From NCBI GenBank assembly GCA_032622095.1, contig CP136061.1, positions 194,068,369 through 194,132,368 on the forward strand: a DNA stretch of 64,000 bases, given 5' to 3'. Both the position numbers and the translations under genes were made by a program. The notes beneath the pieces are model-generated. The model worked only from the letters and a program-made list of their open reading frames with translations, made no database searches and was not told where the DNA came from. Positions 36,401-40,086 of the stretch are shown piece by piece; the first letter of the stretch is position 1; every line of letters begins with the position of its first letter. Source of the DNA: Siphonodentalium dalli. Lineage: Eukaryota > Mollusca > Scaphopoda > Gadilida > Siphonodentaliidae.

Positions 36401-36620
36401 TTCTGCTGTGCGGTATGGGATGCCTCCACAGAGTAACCCACGGCCCCATCTACAACATATTACTAGTCCAATGACTCCTTTCTTGAACAGTGCTACTGGT
36501 TTCAACCCAGAATTGTTCAGCAGTGACCTGTTACGGATATCGCTGAGACATAATGCAGACTCTTCAAATAAGGAGCCTTCAAGTAACCAAAGTAATTCGG
36601 AAAAGAATCCTTCCAAATAA
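308..36620 (+). CDS. WNK: WNK-family serine/threonine kinase gene, 5'-partial, 14 exons
   Basis: Fourteen exons with AG/GT borders and matching phases join into 5085 nt (1694 residues plus TAA). The order is kinase domain (about 1-227), CCT1 (about 231-315), Ser/Gln-rich linker, CCT2 (about 660-735), RFVI motif at 812-815, a long disordered region, and a coiled coil (about 1436-1465). The kinase has HRDLKCDN (H95-N102), the DLG variant of DFG (D116-G118) and T-loop Ser126/Ser130 before GTPEFMAPE; all are typical of WNKs. WNKs lack the usual subdomain II lysine and use one in the glycine loop, which lies upstream of this window, so the start codon is also missing. The family phosphorylates SPAK/OSR1 kinases, which control NKCC/NCC/KCC transporters; chloride bound next to the DLG leucines inhibits it. 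Similarity to WNK1-type proteins is strong in the kinase and both CCT domains. Alternative splicing of linker exons is likely but cannot be seen here. Confidence 0.96.
640..1083 (+). mobile_element. Pearl/Helentron-like repeat (family G), intron 1
   Basis: Three diverged modules of the form 'gtctgttcaggtcataactt ... gctcggatctcaatgaaatttggtatggatgttcacta ... ttccgttctagagttatt' fill most of intron 1. The unit ends 'GACAGTCCATCCCTTGTT'. The same modules and end occur at 32389-33016, so this is one dispersed family. It lacks the 5' hairpin found in other copies. Confidence 0.6.
1129..1349 (+). CDS. WNK: WNK exon: catalytic loop and DLG motif
   Basis: It completes codon 59 (AC+G, Thr) and runs to the first base of codon 133. 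The acceptor is actttcag|GTATATC and the donor is ATAG|gtatgg. It holds the catalytic loop HRDLKCDN (95-102), DLGLATL (116-122) and the activation segment SFAKSVIG with Ser126 and Ser130, the positions that are autophosphorylated in WNK1. Leu117 and Leu119 match leucines that line the chloride pocket in WNK1, so chloride sensing is probably retained. Confidence 0.95.
1830..1987 (+). CDS. WNK: WNK exon: P+1 loop and helix F
   Basis: It completes Gly133 and runs to Ser185 in phase 0. The acceptor is ctgttttag|GT and the donor is AGC|gtaagt. It encodes [32 protein letters not shown] and [11 protein letters not shown], which are almost invariant across animal WNKs. Confidence 0.95.
1988..2848 (+). 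other. Intron 3, no recognisable feature
   Basis: AT-rich intronic sequence. I see no repeat shared with the rest of the window and no coding signal on either strand. Confidence 0.5.
2849..2937 (+). CDS. WNK: WNK exon: kinase C-lobe
   Basis: It encodes residues 186-214 plus two bases ([10 protein letters not shown] ... [10 protein letters not shown]). The acceptor is catatacag|GGT and the donor is AAAG|gtactt. A pearl/Helentron-like repeat begins about eight bases after the donor. Confidence 0.94.
2946..3335 (+). mobile_element. Family-G repeat with 5' hairpin, intron 4
   Basis: It opens with a hairpin (TATGTTTGCCC, then TTACCATAGTATGGTAA, then ACATA). A GTCTGTCTGTC-type run follows, then two copies of the module 'ctgatcagaaccaaatttggtatgtg ... 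cagat..agttcgaatatgggtttgatccg ... gagttatggccctttt'. It starts eight bases after the exon donor at 2937. Confidence 0.65.
4049..5126 (+). mobile_element. Non-autonomous hAT transposon, nested, 8-bp target duplication
   Basis: It is flanked by the direct 8-bp duplication ATGCGGAC (4041-4048 and 5127-5134). The terminal inverted repeats are CAGACCTGTTAAGTT and, from the other end, CAGAGCTGTTAAGTT. An 8-bp duplication with CAGNG-type termini is diagnostic of hAT elements. Subterminal ATCCGTG motifs repeat near both ends, as expected for transposase binding sites. The interior holds two pairs of diverged tandem repeats (about 4250-4570 and 4575-4795) and no transposase ORF. Confidence 0.88.
6500..6619 (+). 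other. Short exon-like ORF within the 3.1-kb unit
   Basis: A 39-codon frame starts with ATG at 6496-6498, just inside one copy of the 14-mer, and ends at TAA. It reads [11 protein letters not shown] and later [16 protein letters not shown], a composition typical of a real N- or C-terminal peptide. An acceptor-like 'tttttgttag' precedes it. I do not recognise it; it may be a relic exon of the element's own gene or chance. Confidence 0.25.
6870..7347 (-). pseudogene. LINE (non-LTR retrotransposon) 3' fragment, reverse-transcriptase ORF C-terminus
   Basis: On the minus strand an open frame encodes ~160 residues with [10 protein letters not shown] followed by a CPLC ... DEKHFILHC zinc-finger-like motif (Cys-x2-Cys ... 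His-x4-Cys). This is the usual C-terminal tail of many LINE ORF2 proteins. The reverse-transcriptase core is absent, so the copy is 5'-truncated as most LINE insertions are. A TTAA element abuts its 5' side at 7348, so the first ~12 residues of the longest frame come from that element. The clade cannot be assigned from this tail. Confidence 0.7.
7348..7528 (+). mobile_element. Palindromic TTAA element (family A), piggyBac-type MITE
   Basis: It begins TTAACCCTTTCAGTGCC and ends GGCACTGAAAGGGTTAA, with TTAA at each end. The centre is the palindrome AAGAGCTCTTAGAGCTCTT. TTAA duplication with CCC/GGG termini is the hallmark of piggyBac elements. It is non-coding. Other members lie at 21069-21127 plus 23182-23336 and at 42635-42760. 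Confidence 0.8.
7584..7812 (+). CDS. WNK: WNK exon: end of kinase domain and CCT1
   Basis: It completes Arg215 and runs to Met291. The acceptor is gtcaacag|GTTTAC and the donor is ATG|gtatgc. It encodes the last kinase helix ([12 protein letters not shown]) and then the first conserved C-terminal domain (VELVNID ... [12 protein letters not shown] ... [16 protein letters not shown]), the OSR1_C/PF2-like fold that binds RFxV peptides. A 181-bp palindromic TTAA element ends only 55 bp before this exon. Confidence 0.94.
8094..8434 (-). other. Antisense coding-like 3' end with AATAAA
   Basis: On the minus strand a frame from 8434 to the TGA at 8198 reads [17 protein letters not shown], then [14 protein letters not shown] and ends [13 protein letters not shown]. 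About 80 bases after the stop, the minus strand reads GCAATAAAGTCTTTATT, a good polyadenylation signal. The 5' side is cut by a family-F repeat at 8419. No poly-A tract follows. It could be the terminal exon of an antisense gene, an old retrocopy or part of a transposon. I do not recognise the protein. Confidence 0.3.
8419..8690 (+). mobile_element. Family-F repeat, solo copy
   Basis: It begins TTAAAGGTACTCAATCCGAT and includes 'aaattactatttctttgacttcgggggtaaaaaatatttgattcgagtcgagg'. Related copies lie at 40884-41805 (inverted pair) and at 52346-52750 (minus). Non-coding. Confidence 0.55.
9314..10594 (+). mobile_element. Family-H DNA transposon, 6-bp target duplication
   Basis: It is flanked by TTTAAC (9308-9313 and 10595-10600). 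Termini are CAACCCTGGGAATTA and, from the other end, CAACCTGGGAATTA. Subterminal regions carry 'GCCTAGGC' and 'GCCGATTGCCGACGC'-like motifs. No transposase ORF is visible. Fragments lie at 32552-32674, 34868-34962, 35094-35200, 36992-37053 and 37340-37437. The 6-bp duplication leaves the superfamily open (a 6-bp hAT variant or Dada-like). Confidence 0.65.
10600..11104 (+). other. Intron 5 segment with possible retroelement tail
   Basis: A (GA)n run at about 10762-10775 is followed by 'taatttattggcaaaa'. On the minus strand this reads as an AATAAA close to a CT-repeat tail, as at the 3' end of some LINEs. The upstream sequence on that strand shows no ORF. Otherwise nothing is recognisable. Confidence 0.25.
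11105..11432 (+). repeat. Composite foldback repeat
   Basis: Two adjoining inverted structures. 'GGATCTCACATGAG ... CTATTTTATAC' at 11105-11132 pairs with 'GTATAAAATAG ... GTGTGAGATACC' near 11250. 'TTTTATCACAT' at 11251 pairs with 'ATGTGATAAAA' near 11432. It is non-coding, probably a MITE or two nested MITEs, and ends about 160 bp before exon 11594-11939. Confidence 0.5.
11594..11939 (+). CDS. WNK: WNK exon: end of CCT1 and Ser/Gln linker
   Basis: Residues 292-406 plus one base. The acceptor is atattttcag|GTG and the donor is CAAG|gtattg. The first ~25 residues ([22 protein letters not shown]) close the CCT1 domain. The rest is a Ser/Gln/Asn-rich linker without a recognisable fold. Confidence 0.92.
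12064..12290 (-). mobile_element. Long family-B-related repeat, minus copy
   Basis: In reverse it reads 'ctcaaggctgcc ... gtcagccagtggatt ... ggaatccacaaagaacaaaactttata', then the family-B palindrome half 'CTCGCATATATAAGAGAATG'. A plus-strand copy lies at 15985-16344. The pair shows that the palindrome also sits in a longer element. Confidence 0.5.
12307..12620 (+). mobile_element. Repeat starting AGCTCACCTGAG (mollusc-type)
   Basis: It opens AGCTCACCTGAGACAAAGTCTC (a small hairpin), then a CCATCCATCCGTC run, then two modules 'ccataagaccgaatgggttcatatttg ... gtgactcacatttagatttgtt.aaatcaggtcactgggtcaaa'. Repeats with this kind of start and layout are abundant in bivalves and gastropods. It is the main hint at the organism. 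Confidence 0.5.
12621..13900 (+). other. Intron 6 segment, nothing recognised
   Basis: AT-rich sequence with no coding signal and no repeat shared with the rest of the window, except poly-A/T runs near 12630-12710. Confidence 0.4.
13905..15870 (+). repeat. ~180-bp satellite, about six diverged units, interrupted
   Basis: Units share 'CCCCAGTTCAGCAGTTCAAAA ... CCGTTCAGCAGTTCAT ... CAGCAGATTCTC ... CAGTTTAACTCAATTATAA' and 'CAAATGACTTGTAATCAACAGGGTAT'. The CCCAGTTCA anchor recurs near 13944, 14126, 15258, 15438, 15613 and 15795, a spacing of 175-182 bp. A hAT element splits one unit at 14282-15195. Non-coding. Confidence 0.75.
14282..15195 (+). mobile_element. Non-autonomous hAT transposon inside the satellite
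   Basis: It is flanked by the 8-bp duplication ATTACTTG (14274-14281 and 15196-15203). Termini are CAGGGTTGG and CCAACCCTG. Subterminal repeats are dense GATTTAAATC palindromes on both sides. This is the signature of a hAT element. The interior has no transposase. Confidence 0.88.
15985..16344 (+). mobile_element. Long family-B-related repeat, plus copy
   Basis: It carries 'cctcaaggctacc ... gccagctggtggatt ... ggaatccactgagaacaaaactttata', then 'cttgaccttgtaagc' and a palindrome around an (AT)n run (16275-16295), ending 'CTCCTGTCATGAAAGGGT'. It is the counterpart of 12064-12290 and ends about 135 bp before exon 16480-16580. Confidence 0.5.
16480..16580 (+). CDS. WNK: WNK exon: linker with [10 protein letters not shown] motif
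   Basis: It completes Val407 and runs to Gln440. The acceptor is tgtcttttcag|TA and the donor is CAG|gtgaga. It encodes [17 protein letters not shown] and then a Gln-rich tail. The acidic/Ser-rich piece resembles the conserved 'SDG..DSGQGSS' patch after CCT1 in vertebrate WNKs. Phases fit both neighbours. Confidence 0.88.
16858..17739 (+). mobile_element. Family-G repeat, full length, intron 7
   Basis: It starts TATACGCCCTTTTG with a pairing arm 'AAAAAGGCCGTATTATA', then (GTCC)n, then four modules 'TTGTCCGGATGATAACTTTAG ... AAATTTGGTATGTGGG ... CAAGTTCGAATTTGGGTT ... CCGGAGTTATGCCCCTT'. It ends 'GCACGCCCAGCCTAGCTCTTGTT'. A close copy lies at 24597-25194. Confidence 0.75.
17740..18295 (+). 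other. End of intron 7, nothing recognised
   Basis: AT-rich, no shared repeat or coding signal, leading to the acceptor before 18296. Confidence 0.4.
18296..18391 (+). CDS. WNK: WNK exon: 32-residue Gln/Met-rich linker exon
   Basis: Residues 441-472, phase 0 at both ends. The acceptor is atattttag|ATG and the donor is CAG|gtacgt. It encodes [13 protein letters not shown] ... QQLQHLLQ. Because both borders are in phase 0 it could be skipped without a frameshift, so it is a candidate cassette exon. Confidence 0.85.
18392..19773 (+). other. Intron 8 with decayed repeats
   Basis: Weak copies of one module occur near 18850 ('atttggtaaaa ... atggctgtc ... gctacaggccataccgt'), 18980 and 19555 ('cattcggcaaaataatatggctgcc ... 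gttacagaccataccgt'). No ORF is supported. Confidence 0.35.
19774..20255 (+). CDS. WNK: WNK exon: Gln-rich repeat and Ser-rich linker
   Basis: Residues 473-632 plus two bases. The acceptor is cttctttcag|ACT and the donor is GAGAG|gttggt. It starts with a polar repeat (TQQQ and AQLG units, about 473-510) that includes three exact 12-bp units at 19834-19869. A Ser/Thr/Gln-rich disordered stretch follows and ends in SIPSNRE just before CCT2. Confidence 0.9.
19834..19869 (+). repeat. 12-bp coding minisatellite (GGTGCTCAGTTA x3)
   Basis: Three exact 12-bp units in frame encode Gly-Ala-Gln-Leu repeats in the WNK linker. A diverged unit precedes them. Being in frame and exact, it is likely length-polymorphic. 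Confidence 0.9.
20256..21068 (+). other. Intron 9, first part, nothing recognised
   Basis: AT-rich, no coding signal, no repeat shared with the rest of the window. Confidence 0.4.
21069..21127 (+). mobile_element. Family-A TTAA element, left part, split by insertion
   Basis: It starts TTAACCCTTTCAATGCC and stops at '...ccttgataatttt', exactly where the family-A consensus resumes at 23182. The two parts make one element of ~210 bp. Confidence 0.75.
21128..23181 (+). mobile_element. Family-G/Helentron-like insertion of 2.05 kb
   Basis: It sits inside a family-A element between two T residues. It opens with the hairpin 'TATGTGTACCCATACCATGTATGGTACACATA' region, then a GTCTGTCTGTCTGTC run, then five or more decayed modules ('tatgatgacacac.cctcacctgtatagtttttggtat'). 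Near its end is the GC-rich hairpin GCCGATCGTGATCGGC followed by CTCTCAT. No Rep/helicase ORF. Both hairpins and the T-T target fit Helentron-associated elements, but the assignment is inferred. Confidence 0.55.
23182..23336 (+). mobile_element. Family-A TTAA element, right part
   Basis: It resumes 'tcaaatttatcgattataataatgtg', includes the full central palindrome AAGAGCTCTTAGAGCTCTT and the right arm, and ends GGCACTGAAAGGGTTAA. It lies 139 bp before exon 23476-23695. Confidence 0.8.
23476..23695 (+). CDS. WNK: WNK exon: basic patch and CCT2 domain
   Basis: It completes Ser633 and runs to Leu706. The acceptor is aatatttcag|TGA and the donor is TTG|gtatgt. It carries a basic patch ([10 protein letters not shown], 647-656) that could act as a nuclear-localisation signal. 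The second OSR1_C-like domain follows: [12 protein letters not shown] ... [26 protein letters not shown]. It aligns closely with the WNK1 CCT2 core (LRILNV ... [26 protein letters not shown]). Confidence 0.93.
23711..24476 (+). mobile_element. Family-G repeat, intron 10
   Basis: It starts TATATGCCCTTTTTGAAAA 15 bases after the exon donor, then GTCCGTCCG, then four modules with 'GATGATAACTTTAG', 'AATTTGGTATG' and 'GGAGTTATGGTCCTTGT'. It ends 'CCACGCCCTAGCAATGCTCTTG'. Confidence 0.7.
24597..25194 (+). mobile_element. Family-G repeat, full length, intron 10
   Basis: It starts TATACGCCCGTTTG, pairing with AAACGGCCGTATTATA, then (GTCC)n and three modules, ending 'GCACGCCCAGCGTAGCTCTTGTT'. It closely matches 16858-17739 with an internal deletion, so both copies are fairly young. 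Confidence 0.78.
25195..26000 (+). other. Intron 10 middle, nothing recognised
   Basis: AT-rich intronic sequence without a recognisable repeat or ORF. Confidence 0.4.
26001..26684 (+). repeat. Direct duplication: 26001-26167 and 26519-26684
   Basis: The two ~166-bp copies are nearly identical (from 'tatttatggaaatttgag' to 'cgccatcctcggga'). Between them lie a truncated family-G module (26168-26415, ending 'TATGCCCTAGTGATGCTCTTG') and ~100 bp that also matches 24477-24580. This looks like a local tandem duplication with a ~518-bp period. Confidence 0.8.
27013..27265 (+). mobile_element. TTAA element (family D)
   Basis: It starts TTAACCCTTTTGTTTCTAAA and ends TATTGAAAGGGTTAA, with TTAA on both sides. 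It contains a palindrome 'GAAATGTTCAGATAATAAG ... CTTATCTGAACATTTC'. Members lie at 28660-28868, 39897-40086 and 44350-44625. Non-coding, piggyBac-type. Confidence 0.75.
27266..27892 (+). other. End of intron 10, nothing recognised
   Basis: An 80-codon plus-strand frame (27269-27511) exists, but its composition and lack of splice signals do not support a gene. Confidence 0.4.
27893..28084 (+). CDS. WNK: WNK exon: helix after CCT2
   Basis: Residues 707-770, phase 0 at both ends. The acceptor is acatttcag|GTG and the donor is AAG|gtgggg. It encodes [19 protein letters not shown], matching the helix after CCT2 in WNK1 (VDQVREIIEKADEML). A Ser/Thr/Pro tail follows. Confidence 0.88.
28085..28659 (+). 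other. Intron 11, first part
   Basis: A TTAACCCTTT at 28198 could be an unpaired left end of a TTAA element. Nothing else is recognised. Confidence 0.35.
28660..28868 (+). mobile_element. Family-D TTAA element, left end decayed
   Basis: It matches the family-D interior ('ttggaatagtccattattcattt', 'gtgcagaagga') and ends AGAAAGGGTTAA. The left TTAACCC terminus is not preserved. Confidence 0.6.
28869..29619 (+). other. Intron 11, AT-rich, nothing recognised
   Basis: No coding signal and no shared repeat. Confidence 0.4.
29620..29814 (+). mobile_element. Family-B TTAA element next to exon 29858
   Basis: It starts TTAACCCTTCCATGACGGGAGC and ends CTCCCATCACGAAAGGGTTAA. The centre carries the family-B palindrome (GGAGGCTCCC ... 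GAGACTC ... TATATAAGAGAATGCACTGG). It ends 43 bp before the exon acceptor. Flanks on both sides contain a ~28-bp near-identical direct repeat ('tatactctagtatatttgaggtatgtta' type). Confidence 0.78.
29858..31792 (+). CDS. WNK: WNK large exon: RFVI docking motif and disordered region
   Basis: Residues 771-1415, phase 0 at both ends. The acceptor is atatttacag|AAA and the donor is GAG|gtatgt. [18 protein letters not shown] at 810-827 matches the vertebrate WNK 'RRFIVSPVPESRLRESK' block. The RFVI core (812-815) fits the RFx[V/I] peptide that docks on SPAK/OSR1 and on CCT domains. The rest is disordered: Ser/Pro/Gln-rich, with an aromatic/Gln/Pro/Met stretch ([10 protein letters not shown] ... [12 protein letters not shown]). 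A predicted helix [18 protein letters not shown] follows, then Ser/Val/Asp repeats. The frame stays open for 33 codons past the donor. Confidence 0.93.
31793..32388 (+). other. Start of intron 12 with half a hairpin repeat
   Basis: The WNK frame reads through for 33 codons to a TAA ending at 31891. At 31981-32027 is one arm of the 91-bp hairpin family found at 49048-49848 (CAGAATGAGGTCCCCAGAGG). Confidence 0.5.
32389..33016 (+). mobile_element. Family-G repeat with 5' hairpin, intron 12
   Basis: It starts TATACCCCCTTTT, pairing with AAAAAAGGGGGGTATA, then a GTGTGTCCGTC run and two modules like those in 640-1083. It ends 'CAGTCCATCTCTTGTT'. A family-H element is inserted at 32552-32674. Confidence 0.75.
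32552..32674 (+). mobile_element. Family-H MITE (123 bp) nested in the family-G repeat
   Basis: It is flanked by GGATGC on both sides (32546-32551 and 32675-32680). Termini are CAGCCCTCATAATT and, from the other end, CAGCCCTTTTAATT. The host module elsewhere reads '...tatggatgttcactac', which shows the empty site and confirms a 6-bp duplication. Confidence 0.82.
33548..33630 (+). CDS. WNK: WNK exon: start of C-terminal coiled coil
   Basis: Residues 1416-1442 plus two bases. The acceptor is gtatttccag|AAG and the donor is ATGAG|gttagt. It encodes [21 protein letters not shown], which leads into the coiled coil completed by the last exon. Confidence 0.87.
33944..34210 (+). mobile_element. Family-B TTAA element, two palindromes
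   Basis: It starts TTAACCCTTCCATGACTGGAGC and ends CTCCCATATTGAAAGGGTTAA. Inside are two family-B palindromes built from TATATATG/CGAG and CTCGCATATATA arms. Non-coding. Confidence 0.8.
34468..34860 (+). mobile_element. Solo copy of the ACTAGC ... ATATATA family (family M)
   Basis: It starts 'AACTAGCTGATATGCCGGACTTTGTCCGGGC' and ends 'TTTTCGAGTCTATAACACACACATACATACACACAG ... CCAAAATATATAATAGA'. The same start and end recur in the cluster from 58024 to the end. Non-coding. Confidence 0.65.
34868..35200 (+). repeat. Two family-H fragments
   Basis: 34868-34962 holds 'GCCACGGCATTTCCTACGGCATTGC' and ends AATTTTGAGGACTG. 35094-35200 starts CAGCCCTGGGAATTATC and holds GGCAATGCCTAG and GCCTAGGCAATT. 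Confidence 0.55.
35360..35559 (+). mobile_element. Tc1/mariner-type palindromic MITE (family E), intron 13
   Basis: Near-perfect palindrome of two ~100-bp arms meeting at AAGCTTTCCGATG. Termini are CAGTAATGCTC ... GAGCATTACTG. Better-preserved members sit in TA dinucleotides, the Tc1/mariner target. Confidence 0.75.
35864..36620 (+). CDS. WNK: WNK terminal exon with coiled coil and stop
   Basis: It completes Arg1443 and runs to Lys1694, then TAA (36618-36620). The acceptor is tacattgtag|GCAT. The start, [23 protein letters not shown], aligns with 'DKHLKEIQDLQSRQKHEIESLYTK' near the C-terminus of WNK1, a coiled coil used for WNK-WNK contacts. The remaining ~225 residues are Ser/Asn/Pro-rich and unfolded-looking, ending [15 protein letters not shown]. 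Confidence 0.92.
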
Positions 36621-37330
36621 TAACATTTGAATTGCTACCACAAGTCTTTCATATTTAATTGAGCCTTCGAACCTGGACATAATTGCAATGTGTATTGACA
36701 GTTCTCATCAGTATTTAGTTGATGCCCTAACTTACTATTGAAACATTGTGCTGTGAAATTGTAAATGCTGTATCATTTGATGCAAATCAAATTGTTGACA
36801 CCTTCTTCAAATGAAGTTGACTCATACTGTGGTTGGCTTTTTTTTATTGTGATGGCTCCATCTTCCAATTCTCCAAAGCCTCACTGAAAAATTTGGGAAC
36901 AGCTAAGTGACTAATTTTCTCTTACAGCCTTTGAATTTGGAATTTTTCTTGTGCTTTATTTAATATTTTTTTTAAATTGCATAAACATCTATGTATTAGC
37001 TTCTACAGCTTTTCTACGGCATTGCCTTTTGTCGCAGCTAATTTCAAGGGCTGTTTTGAACTGCCATATTTGAAATATGACTTATGTATAGCCCTATCTC
37101 ATATTCTGCGTTAACCTTTTATTAATTGTAGCATTTGTGCAAGACCCTGTTATTTGCATCTCAGGATTGGCACAGTTATTGTGATTCGGCAGTCATCTGT
37201 AGCTAAAGTTGAACTTTTCTGCCTTGTTTTCTCTATTTTGATTCAAGCTCATAATTTGTAGGGCAACTCACATAAAAGTCTTTGTCATCATTGCAGTCAA
37301 AATCAAAGCCATCCACAGTACTATAATCAG
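36621..37330 (+). other. Probable WNK 3' UTR and following sequence
   Basis: AT-rich sequence after the stop with no ORF of note. I see no AATAAA close to the stop; the first I can find is near 37849, so the polyadenylation site cannot be placed. A short family-H fragment with a '...AATTTCAAGGGCTG' end lies at 36992-37053. Confidence 0.35.
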
Positions 37331-37339
37331 ATACACATT

Positions 37340-37437
37340 CAGCCCTTTTAATTAGCGTTGGCCATCGGCCGAGGCAAATGTCTAGGCAAAAAGAAATTTC
37401 GTCATCTATTTTATGGTCGAGGCAAATCTCAGAACCT
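37340..37437 (+). repeat. Family-H fragment
   Basis: It starts CAGCCCTTTTAATTAGCG, followed by GGCCATCGGCCGAGGC. The right end is not preserved. Confidence 0.5.
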
Positions 37438-37906
37438 GCCAATGTTTTGCATAAAATTGAAAAAAATTGTTGAATACCAAGGACTACTGAGATAACAATG
37501 ATTTACATGTATCTTGATAACCAGCAATTTTATTGAAGCCAGACCCAACCAAGGTCTGCCATGGATGATAATAGGCCAAGTTCTAATTGTGAACTGAAAT
37601 TATCCATGTATGTGGATCCTTAGCTTTTTAGCCGAGGAAATATTTCTAGCATGGGCAAAGGAATCTACATTTACCTTAGGTCGCATAATTGGGAAAGGAT
37701 CTTTGAATTTAATCAAGCATGTTATTGCTCTATTTCTTGAGGAAATAGTTATTCATTATTATGAATGATAACATCACAGAAGTTTAGCAGTTCAATGAAT
37801 TTATGATTTAACTGGAACACATTGTGCAACAGAATTTTTCTTTGGAGGAATAAATACATAAGTTCATATTTAAGCAACAAGAAGCAAACAATGGGGAATT
37901 GGTGTA

Positions 37907-38068
37907 CAGTAATGCCCTAAATAATCGACTCCTTAACCACAGCAGAATTATGGGTAATTTTTCAGGATTTAGTTGGAAATATGGCTTGTTGCCATTCATT
38001 GAAAAGCTCTCTGAAAAATTACCATAATTCTGCTATGGTTAAGGAGTCGATTATTTAGGGCATTACTG
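37907..38068 (+). mobile_element. Family-E palindromic MITE with TA target duplication
   Basis: Termini CAGTAATGCCCTAAATAATC and its inverse, flanked by TA at 37905-37906 and 38069-38070. This fits a non-autonomous Tc1/mariner element. One arm has an internal deletion. Confidence 0.82.
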
Positions 38069-38878
38069 TATAAACATTACTAATAAGACAATTTGAATAA
38101 TTTACTACAATATTGTAATCTTATTTCACAAAATACACCAATTCCTCTTAAATTGTTGATTCTTTTCAGTATGTTGTTTATTATGGGTTTATGTAATTGT
38201 TCCTGCAAAGAGCAATTTTGTTTTTCCGGCTTCGGTATTTTTCTCGTAAACACACTTGTCTAACTAAACAGCATGGTTGTTTCTAACCCAAGTTTTACAT
38301 AATGTTGTTTTTGCTCGAGAGCAGTATCTAGATTTCAAAAGATTTCCAATTAAATGCCAATCAGTGGCATCAAGTCTTCAATATTTGCAAGTGCGGTTGA
38401 AAAATGTTATTGTGATCTTAAATATGCTCAAATTGATGAGAATATTCTGAGTATCTCTGTCACTGAAGAATTAGATTTCTCTGGCAAAAATCACAATTGA
38501 ACATCGGAGTATAGCAGTAAAGGCTTGGATTAGGTTGTTTCATAAGATACAGGTAGTCAATATCTGCATTATCAAACAAGATCTCTAATTCTTCATTCAA
38601 AAATTATCATTCCAAGAGATAAATAGGCGAGGGTTAATTGACAGAACGTCCAAAGTGACTTCTTTCTTAGTGTATAATTTTTGGCTTCTTACAAGAAACG
38701 TTCAAAGGGATTCAGTATCCCATATAAGTAACGCGAGACAGCGCAAACAAAACGTTCTACCATTAGGGAAGTAATCCTTTGGATCTTGCATCATTATTGT
38801 TCTGTGAGAATAACTTGAAACAGTAATTCATTTGTCTCAAGTGTGATCAATCGTGAACACCACTTCTCACTGATTTTA
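38069..38878 (+). other. Intergenic, nothing recognised
   Basis: AT-rich with no ORF, no splice-supported exon and no repeat shared with the rest of the window. Confidence 0.4.
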
Positions 38879-39021
38879 AGAGAATCCATTGGCCTAACAA
38901 TATTTACCTTGACCCTGTAAGCCAGTGCATTCTCTTATATCTGCAAGGTTCCCATGGGAGACTCACATATATAAGAGTATGCAATGCTGCACCAGCGCAG
39001 CACCCGTCATGAAAAGGTTAA
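38879..39021 (+). mobile_element. Family-B element, left-truncated
   Basis: It contains CCTTGACCCTGTAAGCCAGTGC and the family palindrome, and ends CACCCGTCATGAAAAGGTTAA. Confidence 0.65.
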
Positions 39022-39199
39022 TGATATAAACACTTGTTCATTTGGGTGGAATTTCAGATTTACTCTGATGGATTGATTGAAATTCTATGCAGATTTGCTG
39101 CTGTTTCTCAGCTCATTGATTCAGGCTAGAAAAGTGCGGAAGAAAAAACAAAGCAGTCACATTTCTCTTCTAAATTCTTGATTTTGTTACCAGTAGCTA

Positions 39200-39302
39200 C
39201 AGTAATGTTCTAAATAATCGACCTCTAAACCACAGCAGAATTATGGGAAATTTTTCAGGATTTAGTCAGAAATATGGCTTGCTGCCATTCATCGGAAAGC
39301 TC
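39200..39302 (+). mobile_element. Family-E half element
   Basis: Left arm only: CAGTAATGTTCTAAATAATCG to 'tcatcggaaagc', in a TA site (39198-39199). The right arm is missing. Confidence 0.7.
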
Positions 39303-39896
39303 TCACCTAAAACGTCACTTCAGACATTCCGACAGCTGCTATCTAGAACTCATGCAGTGGATGAGCTAGATATTTGTGAAGGAGTTATTGTACTAATGAG
39401 TGAAAGGGATTAAAAACATTTTACGAATATATATTAAATGCTTTTATGATCTAACTCACTTGTAGCTCGACCAAACAAAGTATTTATGGAATAACTACTA
39501 ACAATGTGTGATGATATGTAAATATTAATGTATCGTTGAAATTGCCATGAACATAGTTTACCAGCTGTGTAATCTTTGGCAAACGTCAATAAATATTTGT
39601 GGTAGTAATTTCCATCCGTCACTATGCTGGCAATGTGCTGAACTTTGCTCGGTTGTAAGAATATTTTCTTTACTGATATCCTTGGTTTCTGATGTTTCAG
39701 AAAGACTACCATCATGTGGTGTAAACATGGCAATCCTTAAAATCCAACGAGAATCAGAATCATAATTCTCATTTGGATTCTCGTAAAAGCTCCCGACTTG
39801 CTGTAGAAATGCTATATTTGATTCTCGCAAAATTTTATGGATTTTAAGACCTGCATGGTTCATAGCTAGTCGGGTATCTTGGAACATAATAGCATT
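39303..39896 (+). other. Intergenic, coding-like scraps only
   Basis: A plus frame at 39300-39413 (LSPKTSLQTFRQLLSRTH ... MSERD, stop) and a minus frame at 39558-39887 look mildly protein-like. Neither has a start, splice context or a match I recognise. Confidence 0.25.
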
Positions 39897-40086
39897 TTAA
39901 CCCTTTCATGACTGGAGCTTCGTTAAACACCATTTTAACTATTTCTTTACTAAATGGATTCTTACACCCAGTTAAATAAAAGTATATATTTGAATGATCT
40001 ATTATGGTCATTTGTTGAACTCGTTAATCTGAACATTTCCTAAGGATAACTACTCCTTCATGAATATGTTGTATAGAAATGGTTAG
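39897..40086 (+). mobile_element. Family-D/B hybrid TTAA element
   Basis: It starts TTAACCCTTTCATGACTGGAGC (a family-B end) but continues with the family-D interior (TCTGAACATTTCCTAAGGATAACTACTC) and ends AGAAATGGTTAG. This suggests recombination or nested insertion between families. Confidence 0.6.

Noticed and set aside
39558-39887. 109-codon minus-strand frame
   Set aside because: Mildly protein-like but no family, and bounded directly by a MITE; not enough to call a gene.
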